Shown: piece by piece, positions 63,464 through 64,000 of the stretch | How the letters are laid out: each line of letters begins with the position of its first letter | How positions within the stretch are numbered: position 1 is the stretch's first letter | Assembly (NCBI GenBank): GCA_001683735.1 | Contig: LUGG01000004.1 | Location: 1,240,001 to 1,304,000, forward strand | Origin: Grifola frondosa | Lineage: Eukaryota > Basidiomycota > Agaricomycetes > Polyporales > Grifolaceae | Direction: 5' to 3' | DNA length: 64,000 bases | The notes under the pieces: model-generated | What the model was told of the DNA's origin: nothing | Seen by the model: only the letters and a program-made list of their open reading frames with translations | The model's database searches: none | Position numbers and translations under genes: made by a program

Positions 63464-64000
63464 ATGAAACTCCCCTTCGGTAATTCTAGATTTTCGCTCA
63501 ATGCCTCAGGATTCGCTGGGTTCTTCGGTGGCGACGCTGCAGTACTCGCCATGGCTTCGGGAACCATGTACATTTACGAGGGGGCAAAATGGTGGGGTTG
63601 GTACAACTGTCCGGGGAGTTACGAGATTGGGAAACGCTTTGGACAACTGGCCAAGTCGCGCTTCTGGAATGGCTTATTCCCTGGCCCAGATATCGATCCT
63701 ACTGTCCTGTTCGGACTGGATGGGACGAAAGGACCCGAATTTATGTCTGCATTCTCGTGTACCATCATACCAGAGACCGGTCACTTGGCGCACCTATTCA
63801 CGAGGGAGTGTAAAGATTTGTATCCCGGGGTGGTGGTGGAAGGAAGACAGACAAGGCCTGTGGGCGTTACAGTTGCCGAGCTTAGCCATGAGCCGGACTA
63901 CGAGGAGCACCCGAAGTTGCGCACCCCTCGTTCGATGCTGGTGACCACTATTCCTATCGCAGTCAGCATCGGCACCTGCATTGCATGTGGCATATTTGGG
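63464..64000 (+). CDS. Uncharacterised multi-pass membrane protein, family copy D (partial, runs off the window)
   Basis: Fourth member of the family seen at 13.3-19.2 kb, on the opposite strand and cut by the window edge after about 179 residues. It reads RFSLNASGFAGFFGGDAAVLAMASGTMYIYEGAKWWGWYNCPGSYEIGKRFGQLAKSRFWNGLFPGPDIDPTVLFGLDGTKG, then TGHLAHLFTRECKDLYPG and GRQTRPVGVTVAEL, with the first hydrophobic stretch beginning at the edge. No stop and no lesion occur in this part. The TGGTGGGGTTGG run at its WWGW codons is one G longer than in copy A. The start at 63464 aligns with copies A-C; 63335 is an in-frame alternative. Function unknown. Confidence 0.72.
   Translation, partial: MKLPFGNSRFSLNASGFAGFFGGDAAVLAMASGTMYIYEGAKWWGWYNCPGSYEIGKRFGQLAKSRFWNGLFPGPDIDPTVLFGLDGTKGPEFMSAFSCTIIPETGHLAHLFTRECKDLYPGVVVEGRQTRPVGVTVAELSHEPDYEEHPKLRTPRSMLVTTIPIAVSIGTCIACGIFG

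Overview
The window is nuclear DNA from a filamentous basidiomycete, almost certainly an Agaricomycete. Genes are broken by many 45-70 bp GT-AG introns. Neighbours are mostly arranged head-to-head or tail-to-tail with short spacers. The gene families also fit: a DUF6533 membrane protein, an Agaricomycete-style F-box protein, a Zn2Cys6 regulator with a C-rich CVGAEDG cluster, and a basidiomycete-type CDC5L/CEF1. I saw no rRNA, no tRNA and no intact transposon.

Layout. 0.2-6.3 kb: kinetochore NUF2 (-) and a RecQ/SGS1 helicase (+) share a 207-bp promoter. 6.6-13.2 kb: an ArAE/BRE4 transporter-like membrane protein (-) and an F-box protein (+). 13.3-19.2 kb: three tandem (-) copies of an uncharacterised multi-pass membrane family; a fourth copy (+) runs off the right edge at 63.5-64 kb. 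20.3-27.4 kb: a Nudix ADP-ribose pyrophosphatase (-), malate dehydrogenase (+), a DUF6533 protein (-) and GAL7 (-). 27.5-32.3 kb: a composite segment with a decayed copy of the DDX41 5' end, a decayed SPT16 fragment and two related genes of unknown function. 32.5-38.0 kb: DDX41 (+) and CEF1 (-), both spliceosomal, convergent. 38.0-42.5 kb: a gene-poor island. 42.5-62.9 kb: a dense housekeeping block with a Zn2Cys6 regulator, a Nup37-like WD protein, a 58-aa membrane ORF two bases before UMP/CMP kinase, a DAG/sphingoid kinase, omega-amidase, a YDJ1-type DnaJ, a Rho GTPase, a PIG-X-like protein, PFK2/FBPase2, a glycosyltransferase and PNKP.

Reading quality matters here. Many otherwise conserved genes (MDH, GAL7, DDX41, YDJ1, Rho, PFK2/FBPase2, PNKP, the tandem family) need one or more single-base corrections to stay in frame, nearly always a missing base in or beside a short G, C, A or T run. 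Other genes (NUF2, F-box, CEF1, Nudix, Nup37-like, URA6, NIT2) read cleanly. I take most of these lesions to be sequence errors rather than pseudogenes, but that is inference. By contrast, the DDX41 and SPT16 fragments at 27.5-28.4 kb are decayed throughout and look truly dead.

The genes do not form one pathway. Functional themes that recur are genome maintenance (NUF2, RecQ, PNKP), splicing (DDX41, CEF1) and central carbon and nucleotide metabolism (MDH, GAL7, PFK2/FBPase2, URA6, ADP-ribose pyrophosphatase, NIT2). The least explained material is the four-copy membrane family and the paired unknown genes at 29.9-32.3 kb.
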